Assembly (NCBI RefSeq): GCF_018224015.1
Contig: NZ_JAGPOT010000006.1
Span: 1-64,000, forward strand
Origin: Pseudarthrobacter albicanus
Lineage (GTDB): Bacteria; Actinomycetota; Actinomycetes; Actinomycetales; Micrococcaceae
Direction of reading: 5' to 3'
Length of the DNA stretch: 64,000 nucleotides
The notes beneath the pieces are model-generated. The model worked only from the letters and a program-made list of their open reading frames with translations. It ran no database searches and was not told the origin of the DNA. Positions 27,519 to 34,808 of this stretch are shown here, piece after piece. How positions within the stretch are numbered: the first letter of the stretch is position 1; every line of letters begins with the position of its first letter. Made by a program: the position numbers and the translations under genes.

Positions 27519-27532
27519 TAGTAGCGCTACTA
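27519..27532. promoter_or_regulatory. Candidate MocR operator in the divergent gap
   Basis: TAGTAGCGCTACTA is a perfect 14-bp palindrome between the divergent MocR regulator and EamA permease. On the minus strand its TACTAT edge lies 8 bp before the MocR ATG. On the plus strand TACGCT lies 10 bp before the preferred EamA GTG. Both transcripts would then be leaderless. Operator function is inferred from position and symmetry. Confidence 0.6.
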
Positions 27533-27546
27533 CGCTTATTCGCCCA

Positions 27547-28449
27547 GTGATACCGCCAAGACAGCCCCACGGCCTCTGGTGGGGCCTCCTTGGAATAGCG
27601 GCTTTCTCGTTCACCGTTCCGTTCACCCGGGTTGCTGTTGCTGGACTCGCCCCGTTGTTCATCGGGTCAGCCCGTGCGGTCGTAGCCGCGGTTCTGGCCG
27701 CCTTCGCCCTCGCTCTGACCCGGCAGTGCCTTCCCCGCGGTGTGCAGTGGGTCCGGCTCGCGGTGGTCGCCGGCGGGATCGTTGTCGGCTTCCCGCTGCT
27801 CGCCTCGTTCGCGCTCACCACGTCTCCCGCCAGTCACGGTGCCGTCGTCATCGCCCTGCTCCCGGCCGCGACGGCAACGGCAGCAGTTCTCCGGGGGCGC
27901 GAGCGTCCGCCGGCAGCCTTCTGGGTGGTCACGGCCGTGGGGTCCATGGCGGCCATAGTGTTCGGCTTCGCGCAGTCCGGTGGCTTCGGACAGCCGCACT
28001 GGGCGGACCTGCTGCTCCTCGGCGCTGTCGTGGCCGCGGCCATCGGATACGCCGAAGGTGGCCTGCTCGCACGCGAACTCGGCGCGTGGCAGACGGTATC
28101 CTGGGCACTCGTCCTCGCATCTCCCCTCATGGTGTTCCTGACAGCGCTCTCGATGACCCAGCAGCCGCCGTCGGGCACGCCGGTCCAGTGGGCCGCTTTT
28201 GCCTACCTTGGCGTCGTGAGCATGTTCCTCGGCTTCTTCGCCTGGTACCGTGGCCTCGCCATTGGCCCCATGGCCCAGGTCAGTCAGGTTCAACTCATCC
28301 AGCCCGTGCTGAGCATCTGCTGGGCCGGACTCCTGCTGGGCGAGAACCTGAGCTGGACCACCATCCTCGGCGGCCTGGCCGTCATCCTCTGCGCCGGTAT
28401 CGCGGTCCGCGTCCGGCGCGTCCCGCTGCCCGCGACCCCGAGTCCCTGA
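27547..28449 (+). CDS. EamA/DMT-superfamily permease, MocR-linked
   Basis: This permease of about 300 residues has ten predicted helices in two EamA repeats. The first opens GLWWGLLGIAAFSFTVPFTRVAV. The second includes WAAFAYLGVVSMFLGFFAWYRGLA, a hallmark of this subgroup, and ends with a basic cytosolic tail. The start is uncertain. The GTG at 27547 leaves the palindromic operator outside the gene. An ATG at 27508 would overlap the MocR start codon within a single CATG. Neither has a Shine-Dalgarno sequence, so leaderless translation is likely. It is probably controlled by the divergent MocR protein and co-transcribed with the PaiB gene behind it. Confidence 0.88.
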   Translation: MIPPRQPHGLWWGLLGIAAFSFTVPFTRVAVAGLAPLFIGSARAVVAAVLAAFALALTRQCLPRGVQWVRLAVVAGGIVVGFPLLASFALTTSPASHGAVVIALLPAATATAAVLRGRERPPAAFWVVTAVGSMAAIVFGFAQSGGFGQPHWADLLLLGAVVAAAIGYAEGGLLARELGAWQTVSWALVLASPLMVFLTALSMTQQPPSGTPVQWAAFAYLGVVSMFLGFFAWYRGLAIGPMAQVSQVQLIQPVLSICWAGLLLGENLSWTTILGGLAVILCAGIAVRVRRVPLPATPSP

Positions 28450-28491
28450 CGGGTTACAGTCCTCGAAAATCCTTCAACCAAAGGACGCCCC

Positions 28492-29142
28492 ATGTACATC
28501 CCAGCGCACTTCGCAGCCGGCCCCGGCGCAGTCCACGACCTCCTCACCCGGCCAGCCGCAGCCAATCTGGTAACTATGACCCCGCGGGGCCTGCTCGCCA
28601 CCCTGCTGCCCTTCATCTACGAACCTTCGACAGGTGAGCACGGCGCGCTGCACGGTCATCTTGCCCGCAACAACACCCAGTGGTCTGAACCCACGCTCGG
28701 CGAATCGCTTGTCATCATCCAGGGTGCGGATGCCTACATTTCTCCGTCCTGGTACGCAGCGAAAGCTGAACACGGACGCGTCGTCCCGACCTGGAACTAC
28801 TCCACCGCCCACGTCTACGGCAAGCTCGTCATCCACGAGGACCCGGCCTGGCTCGGCAGCCATGTCAGGCGGCTGACCGACCTCCACGAAGCCGGATCAG
28901 ATCACCCCTGGACCGTGGACGATGCCCCCGGGCACTATATCGCCGGCCAGTTACGCGCCATCGTCGGCATCGAACTGCTCATCACCAGGATAGAAGCGAA
29001 GACCAAACTGAGCCAGAACCGACCCGACACCGACGTCGACGGCGTCGTGGCAGGACTGACTGCCCGAGGGCAAGCTGAGAGTGCCGCCGACGTCGCTCGG
29101 GCAAGACGGGGACATATGGATCTGAAATCCGGCCGCGCGTAG
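28492..29142 (+). CDS. PaiB-family FMN-binding protein
   Basis: The 216-residue protein matches the PaiB/FMN-binding split-barrel family: MYIPAHFA start, LVTMTPRGLLATLLPFIYEP, GALHGHLARNNTQW, the diagnostic FMN-site block YISPSWYAAKAEHGRVVPTWNYSTAHVYG, and the C-terminal KTKLSQNRPDTDVDGVVAGL. In Bacillus PaiB is tied to protease and sporulation gene repression. Elsewhere these proteins are poorly understood flavoproteins, sometimes annotated as haem-degrading or pyridoxamine oxidase-like. It lies 42 bp after the EamA gene on the same strand with AAAGGA upstream of the ATG, so it is probably in the same operon. Confidence 0.92.
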   Translation: MYIPAHFAAGPGAVHDLLTRPAAANLVTMTPRGLLATLLPFIYEPSTGEHGALHGHLARNNTQWSEPTLGESLVIIQGADAYISPSWYAAKAEHGRVVPTWNYSTAHVYGKLVIHEDPAWLGSHVRRLTDLHEAGSDHPWTVDDAPGHYIAGQLRAIVGIELLITRIEAKTKLSQNRPDTDVDGVVAGLTARGQAESAADVARARRGHMDLKSGRA

Positions 29143-29632
29143 GGCGCCGGCTCGGCACCGTGATGCTTTTGGAACTGGCGAAGCAGGCCCGTGGACGCCA
29201 GATCAACTGACCGGAACAATCAGGTGTTGTGAAGATTCCGGGATCGCACGCGCGTGCCCGCCCTGCCGTGTTTCACGTGAAACCGCCTGCACCCCGGGAT
29301 GCAGGCTCCGAGAATCATCGTCCTGGTGAGCATGGGAGCCGGGAAGCCGGGAGGCCCTACGCAGATCCCGGCTCTGGCGCTCCCCCGCGAGTGTCCTTCC
29401 AGGCAATGACCGTCGCCGGGGCGCGTTCGGCGACCATCGCGCTGATGCCGAGCGGTGCGGCGCAACACGGGCAGCCCCGTACGGGACGATAATTATCGGG
29501 CCGAGCACGTTGGTGTCGATCTGCGGCCGGAAGTCCGCCGGCCGTCCTGGGTTCCGGACTGGAGCCCACGGGTCCGGTCCGGTACCCCTGCGGCTCCGAA
29601 TCAGTTTCAGAGACCAAGAGCAGAAGGTGACC
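29143..29632. other. Intergenic gap with one parS and a possible SDR relic
   Basis: No intact gene is visible in this 490-bp gap. It contains parS site 3 at 29270-29283. On the minus strand near 29480-29545 a short stretch reads DFRPQIDTNVLGPIIIV, which resembles the middle of a short-chain dehydrogenase (the DTNV block). It is not flanked by a Rossmann start or a YxxxK site. A shifted frame continues to a stop near 29382. The stretch could be a decayed gene. Confidence 0.45.
29270..29283. promoter_or_regulatory. parS site 3
   Basis: A perfect GTTTCACGTGAAAC lies in the gap between the PaiB gene and the alpha/beta hydrolase gene. Confidence 0.95.
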
Positions 29633-30565
29633 ATGAGTGTTCAGCAGGAAGCCGCGCCCGCGGGAGCGGCCTCGCTGCGGCGGCAGATCGTTCCCACGGA
29701 GCTGGGTCCCTGCACGGTGCGTGTGCAGCAGGGCAGCGGCGGCCGGTGTCCGGCGTCGGGCACGCCGGTTGTCTACCTTCACGGTGCCGCGGGATCCTGG
29801 ACCACCTTCCGGCCGTTGCTTTCCGGGGCGCCGGCCCATGCCCGGGTGCTGATTGACCTGCCGGGCTGGGGCGAATCCACGAAGGGTGCCCGGCTGGAAC
29901 ATTTCAGCATAGAGGCGATGGCACGCGCTGTCACCGGGGTACTGGATGCGCTGGGCTACCGGCGGTGGAACCTGGTGGGCCACTCCATGGGAGGCTTCCT
30001 GGCATTGCACATTGCCGCGGCATGGCCGGAGCGGACCGCCAGCGTAGCCACCATTTCGGCCACCACCTTCGGCGTGGCCGAGGCGGCCCGGGGGCCACTG
30101 CGTGGACTGTCCGGGTTCCCGGCGTTTGCCGGCATGCTGCTGGCCATGCGCTCCATGGCGGCGCTCGGTCCGGCGGGGCCGGCACTGGTCCGTGCCATCG
30201 GTGCCACACCTGTGATGGGGACACTGATGTCCCCGTTCTTCGCAGATCCCGCAGCCATTTCCACGGGCGTCATCCGAGGGCTCGCCGATGACGCCCGGCC
30301 GGCCTCCTTCTGCGCGGCTGCGCGGGCCGCGGCGCGCTACGATTTTGGCCAGTGGCGTAGTATCCGCTGCCCTGTGCTGGCCACCCGCGGGGACCACGAT
30401 GTGTTCACGCCTCCGTCTGACCTGGTCCGGTTGGCCGGGATGGTCCCGCACGTCCAGATGGTGACGATGCCGCATTGCGGCCACTTCGCCAACATCGAGC
30501 GGCCGGAACAAGTGCAACGGCTGCTCGATGACCTGCGGTCCCCGTGCGGTGTCCGCCGGCGGTGA
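29633..30565 (+). CDS. Alpha/beta hydrolase
   Basis: The 310-residue cytosolic hydrolase has a complete catalytic triad: the nucleophile elbow GHSMGG, Asp in RGDHDVFTPP, and His in CGHFANIE. The oxyanion strand is VYLHGAAGSW. The ATG at 29633 is supported by AGAAGG. A longer frame is open upstream but lacks a ribosome site and family similarity. Substrate is unknown. The fold suits esters, lactones or C-C bond hydrolysis. It stands alone, with 185 bp before the next gene and an unfilled gap in front. Confidence 0.88.
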   Translation: MSVQQEAAPAGAASLRRQIVPTELGPCTVRVQQGSGGRCPASGTPVVYLHGAAGSWTTFRPLLSGAPAHARVLIDLPGWGESTKGARLEHFSIEAMARAVTGVLDALGYRRWNLVGHSMGGFLALHIAAAWPERTASVATISATTFGVAEAARGPLRGLSGFPAFAGMLLAMRSMAALGPAGPALVRAIGATPVMGTLMSPFFADPAAISTGVIRGLADDARPASFCAAARAAARYDFGQWRSIRCPVLATRGDHDVFTPPSDLVRLAGMVPHVQMVTMPHCGHFANIERPEQVQRLLDDLRSPCGVRRR

Positions 30566-30719
30566 GTAACCTGAGCCTGCACCTGCAGGACGGCGCTCCG
30601 ACGCACGTCGCCAAGGGTCGTTCATGAACCAACACCGCCGATCTGGCGACCGGTGCCGACCACCGTACTTCTCAGACACTCGGGCCTTCTGCTTTCATGC
30701 GGGCGAAGTCGGCAATTCA

Positions 30720-30750
30720 AAGTGCACTTCAAGTGCAGTATGATGCACTT
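30720..30750. promoter_or_regulatory. Repeated palindromic operator before the XRE-cupin gene
   Basis: A 10-bp perfect palindrome, AAGTGCACTT (30720-30729), is followed after one base by an inverted repeat, AAGTGCA-N6-TGCACTT (30731-30750), that ends at the ATG. So four half-sites of the same AAGTGCA word lie in 31 bp. This fits autoregulation by the XRE-cupin protein, whose family normally represses its own operon. Binding is inferred. Confidence 0.7.
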
Positions 30751-31356
30751 ATGGATCAGAGTACAACTATATTGGCGATGGCGATCGGTGGGCGGGTGCG
30801 GCAGGAGCGGCAGTCACGGGGATGGACCCTTGATCAGCTGTCGGAGGCTGCCGGGGTGAGCCGACGGATGGTGGTCAACGTCGAGCAGGGCGCTGCGAAT
30901 CCGAGCGTGGGGACCCTGTTAAGGATCAGCGACGCGCTCGGCGTCGGGCTGCCGGCATTGGTCGAGTCGCCTCAGCCCAAGCCGGTGAAGGTCACCCGGC
31001 GTGGTGAGGGTGCGGCCTTGTGGAACGGGGAGTCCGGTGGCCGCGGGGTGCTGGTGGCCGGTACGGAATCACCGGATGTGGTTGAACTCTGGGACTGGAC
31101 CCTGGGTCCTGGGGACCATCACGTGAGCGAGGCCCACTCGCCGGGCACGAAGGAACTCTTGCAGGTCCAGCAGGGAACGATCACGGTTGTGGTCGCGGAC
31201 CAATCTGTCATCCTTGATGCCGGCGACGCGCTCACTTTCCCGGGCGACGTGGCACACTCTTACGCCAATCCGGGCACGGAACCGGCAAGGTTCTCCCTTG
31301 CGGTCTTCGAGCCGGGCGTCGGGTCAGGACACCGTCCGGCGGTGACCGATGCGTGA
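30751..31356 (+). CDS. XRE-family regulator with C-terminal cupin
   Basis: The 201-residue protein has a lambda-repressor-type helix-turn-helix at about 13-66 (RVRQERQSRGWTLDQLSEAAGVSRRMVVNVEQGAANPSVGTLLRI). A cupin sensor domain follows at about 115-195 (SEAHSPGTKELLQVQQG, LDAGDALTFPGDVAHSYANPG). Such proteins sense a small ligand and control nearby catabolic or export genes. The ATG at 30751 leaves the operator outside the coding sequence. A start 18 codons earlier would place it inside. Its last 8 bp overlap the B3/4 gene, so the two are translationally coupled. Confidence 0.92.
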   Translation: MDQSTTILAMAIGGRVRQERQSRGWTLDQLSEAAGVSRRMVVNVEQGAANPSVGTLLRISDALGVGLPALVESPQPKPVKVTRRGEGAALWNGESGGRGVLVAGTESPDVVELWDWTLGPGDHHVSEAHSPGTKELLQVQQGTITVVVADQSVILDAGDALTFPGDVAHSYANPGTEPARFSLAVFEPGVGSGHRPAVTDA

Positions 31357-32089
31357 TCCGGGTATGCTTCAGGAATTCCTCGACGGCGGCCGGGTAGACG
31401 CAGAGGTCTTCTCGCTGCGGCCCGACTACCGCGCAGTCCTGCTGGCCGTCGACGGGCTCGTCCCGGGCCCAAGCGATCATGCCAGTGACATGCTGCTGCA
31501 GGCGGCGGAGGCCTCAGCCCGCGAAGCACTGAACGGCCGGCCGGTGGAGGACCTGCCCCACGTGGCTGCGTGGCGCGAGGCTTACACGTCGTTCGGAGCC
31601 AAACCGCAGCGCTCACGCAACAGCCTGGAGGCGCTGCTGCGCCGTACGGCGTCCAGCCTGCCCCGGGTAAACCGGCTCACCGACATCTACAACGCCATCT
31701 CGGTGCTGCACCAGGTTCCGCTGGGTGGAGAGGACCTGTCCAGCTACGCCGGAGCGCCGCGACTGGTCCGCGCCACCGGCACGGAGCCCTTTGACACCGC
31801 CGCCGGTGGCGCCGCCGTGATCGAACACCCCGATCCTGGCGAGGTGGTCTGGTGCGACGATGCCGGCGTGACCTGCCGGCGCTGGAACTGGCGCCAGGGA
31901 CGCCGCACGCAACTCCGCGAAGACACCACCGCAGCGTTGTTCATCCTCGACGCGCTCGAACCTATGACGGACGAGGCACTCAGCGCTGCCGCTGAGAACC
32001 TGTCCGCTCACCTGGCCCGGCTCGGCCCCGATGTCAGGGTTGTCCGCCGTCTGATGGCCGCCGAAACGACGTTCGAAGAAGGAGACTGA
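31349..32089 (+). CDS. Free-standing B3/4-domain protein
   Basis: The 246-residue protein consists of a B3/4 domain, best known as the editing domain of bacterial phenylalanyl-tRNA synthetase beta chains. Typical blocks are HVAAWREAYTSFGAKPQRSRNSLEALLRR, LPRVNRLTDIYNAISVLHQVPLGGEDL and VWCDDAGVTCRRWNWRQGRRTQL. No synthetase core is attached. In PheRS this domain hydrolyses Tyr-tRNA-Phe. Stand-alone versions are mostly uncharacterised and could act in trans on mischarged tRNA or on amino-acid adducts. It sits between its regulator and an exporter in one operon. Family call is firm, function is inferred. Confidence 0.92.
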   Translation: MRDPGMLQEFLDGGRVDAEVFSLRPDYRAVLLAVDGLVPGPSDHASDMLLQAAEASAREALNGRPVEDLPHVAAWREAYTSFGAKPQRSRNSLEALLRRTASSLPRVNRLTDIYNAISVLHQVPLGGEDLSSYAGAPRLVRATGTEPFDTAAGGAAVIEHPDPGEVVWCDDAGVTCRRWNWRQGRRTQLREDTTAALFILDALEPMTDEALSAAAENLSAHLARLGPDVRVVRRLMAAETTFEEGD

Positions 32090-32090
32090 G

Positions 32091-32147
32091 ATGTTTTTAC
32101 ACCCGTTCGATGCTGTGATCGGTGACTGCCCTGGGGACCGGCCATGA
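32091..32147 (+). CDS. Possible 18-residue small ORF coupled to the exporter gene
   Basis: An ATG at 32091 sits six bases after a strong AGAAGGAG. It opens an 18-codon frame (MFLHPFDAVIGDCPGDRP) whose TGA overlaps the ATG of the exporter gene (CCATGA). The exporter itself has only a weak ribosome site (GGGGA). The arrangement would let ribosomes pass from the small ORF to the exporter, as a leader or coupling peptide. No homology is recognised and the peptide may have no role of its own. Confidence 0.35.
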   Translation: MFLHPFDAVIGDCPGDRP

Positions 32148-33049
32148 CAAGTCGCGCCTCCTACAAAGTCCCGGTGCCGCCGTGGGGTCTGGCCGTGGCG
32201 GCGATGCTGTCGGTTCAGCTGGGCTCCGCCTTGTCGGTGGATCTGATTGAGGCCGTGGGTCCGGCCGGAACCGCATGGCTCAGGCTCAGCCTGGGGGCCC
32301 TCATCCTTTTGGCGTTGGCCCGCCCCCCGCTGCGCGCTGTCCGCCGTCGGGACGTTCCGACGCTGCTCGCTCTGGGCATCGCGACCGGTCTGATGTCCGT
32401 CGCGTTCCTGGCTGCGATCGAGCACATCCCTCTCGGGACCGCCGTCGCGATCGAGTTCCTCGGCCCGTTGACCGTTGCCGCCGTGCGCAGTCACAGTGCC
32501 CGGGCGCTCATCTGTCCCGCCGTGGCGCTGCTCGGGGTCGTTCTGCTCACCCAGCCATGGCAGAGCGGGTTCGATCCGGCCGGCGTGGGGTTCGCCGGGC
32601 TTGCGGCCGTCGCGTGGGCCGCCTACGTCATGCTCACCCAACGGATCGGCGACCGCTTCACCGGCATCGGAACACTCTCTCTCACCGTGCCAATCGCTGC
32701 CGTTACGGCAGCGATAATCGGCATACCGCAGGCCGCCGGCCACCTCACGCTCGGGGTCCTGGCCGCCGCGGCCGGGCTGGCCGTCCTGCTGCCGGTCCTG
32801 CCGTTCGCGTTCGAGATGCTCGCCTTGCGCAGGATGACGCCGACCGCGTTCGGGACCCTGATGGCCCTTGAACCCGCCCTCGGTGTTCTCCTGGGACTGC
32901 TCGTGCTGCACCAGCAACCCTCGGCCACCCAGCTTGTCGGCATCCTGCTCGTTGTTCTCGCCGGCGCCGCCGCACAATGCGGTGGCCGACGCCGCCCACG
33001 GTCCCCCGAGCAGACCGGCAGCCACGCGGATCTCGACCTCATCCGCTAA
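32144..33049 (+). CDS. RhtA-like EamA-family exporter
   Basis: The 301-residue permease has ten predicted helices and the RhtA-type EamA arrangement: VAAMLSVQLGSALSVDLIEAVGPAGTAWLRL, FLAAIEHIPLGTAVAIEFLGPL (the EFLGPL block typical of RhtA), AAYVMLTQRIGDRFTGIG, and FEMLALRRMTPTAFGTLMALEPALGVLLGLLVL. RhtA exports threonine and homoserine in E. coli. The subfamily is therefore a good candidate for an amino-acid or amino-acid analogue exporter. The start overlaps the stop of an upstream 18-codon frame. It lies in the XRE-cupin/B3-4 operon, 55 bp after the B3/4 stop. Confidence 0.9.
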   Translation: MTSRASYKVPVPPWGLAVAAMLSVQLGSALSVDLIEAVGPAGTAWLRLSLGALILLALARPPLRAVRRRDVPTLLALGIATGLMSVAFLAAIEHIPLGTAVAIEFLGPLTVAAVRSHSARALICPAVALLGVVLLTQPWQSGFDPAGVGFAGLAAVAWAAYVMLTQRIGDRFTGIGTLSLTVPIAAVTAAIIGIPQAAGHLTLGVLAAAAGLAVLLPVLPFAFEMLALRRMTPTAFGTLMALEPALGVLLGLLVLHQQPSATQLVGILLVVLAGAAAQCGGRRRPRSPEQTGSHADLDLIR

Positions 33050-33241
33050 GGTCGCAGCAGCCGACAGGCATCCATCCCGGCCACGTCCTGCTGCACCCGC
33101 AGCTCAGTGGGCTTCGCCGCATGTGCTGCAGCGGCAAACTCCACATTCTTCTCTGCATCCACCCTGCCCCTGCCCCTGCCCGGGCAATGGCACGTGCGCA
33201 CACTTTGCTTCCACCATGATTCAAACAAAGGAGTCAGAACG

Positions 33242-34138
33242 ATGTTCACCGGTTTGAGTGCTTTCCCCCTGACCCCGCTGGCCAATGATGGGGTTGACGA
33301 GACTGCTTTCGTTCGCCTGATAGAACGGCTCGCGGAGGCGAAGGTTGACTCCATTACCGCGCTCGGATCCACCGGCTCCTACGCCTACCTGGGCAGCGAG
33401 GAGCGAAGCCGCGTCGCCCGCCTGGCAGTCGGGCGCGCCGGCGAAACACCCGTGTTCATTGGCATCGGGGCGCTGCGGACCTCCCACGTCCTCGCGAACG
33501 CTGAGAACGCAGAGCAGGCAGGAGCTTCGGGTGTTCTGCTCGCTCCGATGACGTATCAGCCCCTCACTGACGATGATGTGTTCGAACTTTTCCGAACCGT
33601 CACTGTGAACTCATCGCTGCCCGTCATCGTCTACGACAACCCCGGCACCACCCACTTCACCTTCACGACCGAGCTCTACGGACGCATCGCGGAACTGCCC
33701 GGTATCGCTTCCATCAAGATTCCCGGCGTACCGGCCGATCCGGAACAGGCACAAGCGCGGGTTCAGGAAATCCGGGCGGCTGTCCCCGCGCACGTGACCA
33801 TCGGAGTTTCCGGTGACGCCAGGGCCGTCGCTGGACTGGCCGCCGGATGTGATGCCTGGTACTCAGTCATCGGCGGCACTTTACCCGCCCTTGCGATGCG
33901 GATCACCCGGGCCGCCCTGGAAGGACGGGTCTCCGAGGCGATGGCCGAGTCCGAACGGCTTGCACCGTTGTGGCAGTTGTTTGTCGAGTTTGGCGGGAGT
34001 ATCCGGGTCGTTGCGGCAATAGCAGAACAGTTGGGACTCGCTTCAAAATCGAGCCTGCCGCTTCCCCTCCAAGGATTGACCGAGAACCAGCGTGCCCATG
34101 TTGGCAGGATTGTCGATGAGCTCGGGCTCAACCCATAG
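33242..34138 (+). CDS. Dihydrodipicolinate synthase family aldolase/lyase
   Basis: The 298-residue TIM-barrel enzyme has the Schiff-base lysine K159 (SIKIPG) and the catalytic tyrosine Y131 (YDNPGTTHF). The substrate-carboxylate loop is GSTGSYAYL in place of the GTTGE of true DapA. The family includes DapA, N-acetylneuraminate lyase, keto-deoxy sugar-acid aldolases and hydroxyproline-pathway enzymes. The altered loop argues against lysine biosynthesis. A good AAAGGAG site precedes the ATG. It lies 192 bp after the exporter on the same strand, probably in the same operon but possibly with its own promoter. Confidence 0.88.
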   Translation: MFTGLSAFPLTPLANDGVDETAFVRLIERLAEAKVDSITALGSTGSYAYLGSEERSRVARLAVGRAGETPVFIGIGALRTSHVLANAENAEQAGASGVLLAPMTYQPLTDDDVFELFRTVTVNSSLPVIVYDNPGTTHFTFTTELYGRIAELPGIASIKIPGVPADPEQAQARVQEIRAAVPAHVTIGVSGDARAVAGLAAGCDAWYSVIGGTLPALAMRITRAALEGRVSEAMAESERLAPLWQLFVEFGGSIRVVAAIAEQLGLASKSSLPLPLQGLTENQRAHVGRIVDELGLNP

Positions 34139-34175
34139 CGCTGGCCTCGGCGTTCCACGCAGGAAGGAACGTCGG

Positions 34176-34807
34176 GTCGGGGCGCTGGCGCGCTACGTCT
34201 TCGCCGCGAAATTGGTTCGTAGCGCAGACGGGGGCGCAGTGGTCGCCAACGGAGAGCACAAAGCTGGGACGTCGCAAGCTACGGGCTCAGCGGCACCCTC
34301 GGCCCCGCAGCAGTCGCATGGATCGCGGCAGCATCCGACGAACTCACCGCGACACTCGTTCTGGCCGGAGCCGCCGTGGTTGGTGCGGGAGCCGTCCTCG
34401 CACTCCCCAGGCAAGAGCCACCCGATAAGGCAGTTGACGTGCCATCGCCCGGTCGAACGCTGAGCCTCATATGGGAACATGGGCCGCTTCGCCGCACACT
34501 CGGGCTCACCATGGCCGTCGCATTCTCTGTCGCCGCGTTACCGATCTACGCCGTTGCAACAGCTCCTGCGTTCGGCGGCGCCGCAGCCGCCGGAACACTG
34601 GTCGCGGCCTACGGGATAGGGAATCTTCTCGGATCGGCAGGACTCATGGTCCGGCCGCTTCGCCGCGACGCAGACCCTCTCATGAGCTCCCTCGCCGCAC
34701 TCGTCGCGGCGACGCTGCTACTGGTGATGCTTACCCCGACACTCCCCACCTCCCTCATTGCCTTCTGCCTGGCAGGAGTCGTCCTCCAGCTACTGTCCGC
34801 AGCGTAG
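34176..34807 (+). pseudogene. MFS transporter, degraded
   Basis: Frame 0 from about 34176 encodes ALARYVFAAKLVRSADGGAVVA, a typical first MFS helix, preceded by AGGAAGGAA but with a GTC where a start should be. Family similarity then jumps to another frame (about 34259 on): YGLSGTLGPAAVAWIAA through to a stop at 34805-34807. The second part covers only about six helices. At least TM2-4 and the C-terminal helices are missing, so no functional protein can be made. The stop lies next to the stop of the convergent esterase gene (34809), which may mark a rearrangement joint. Confidence 0.75.
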
Positions 34808-34808
34808 T

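Noticed and set aside
29357..30679. Minus-strand open frame opposite the alpha/beta hydrolase
   Set aside because: Its similarity is absent and the plus-strand gene has an intact catalytic triad and a good start.
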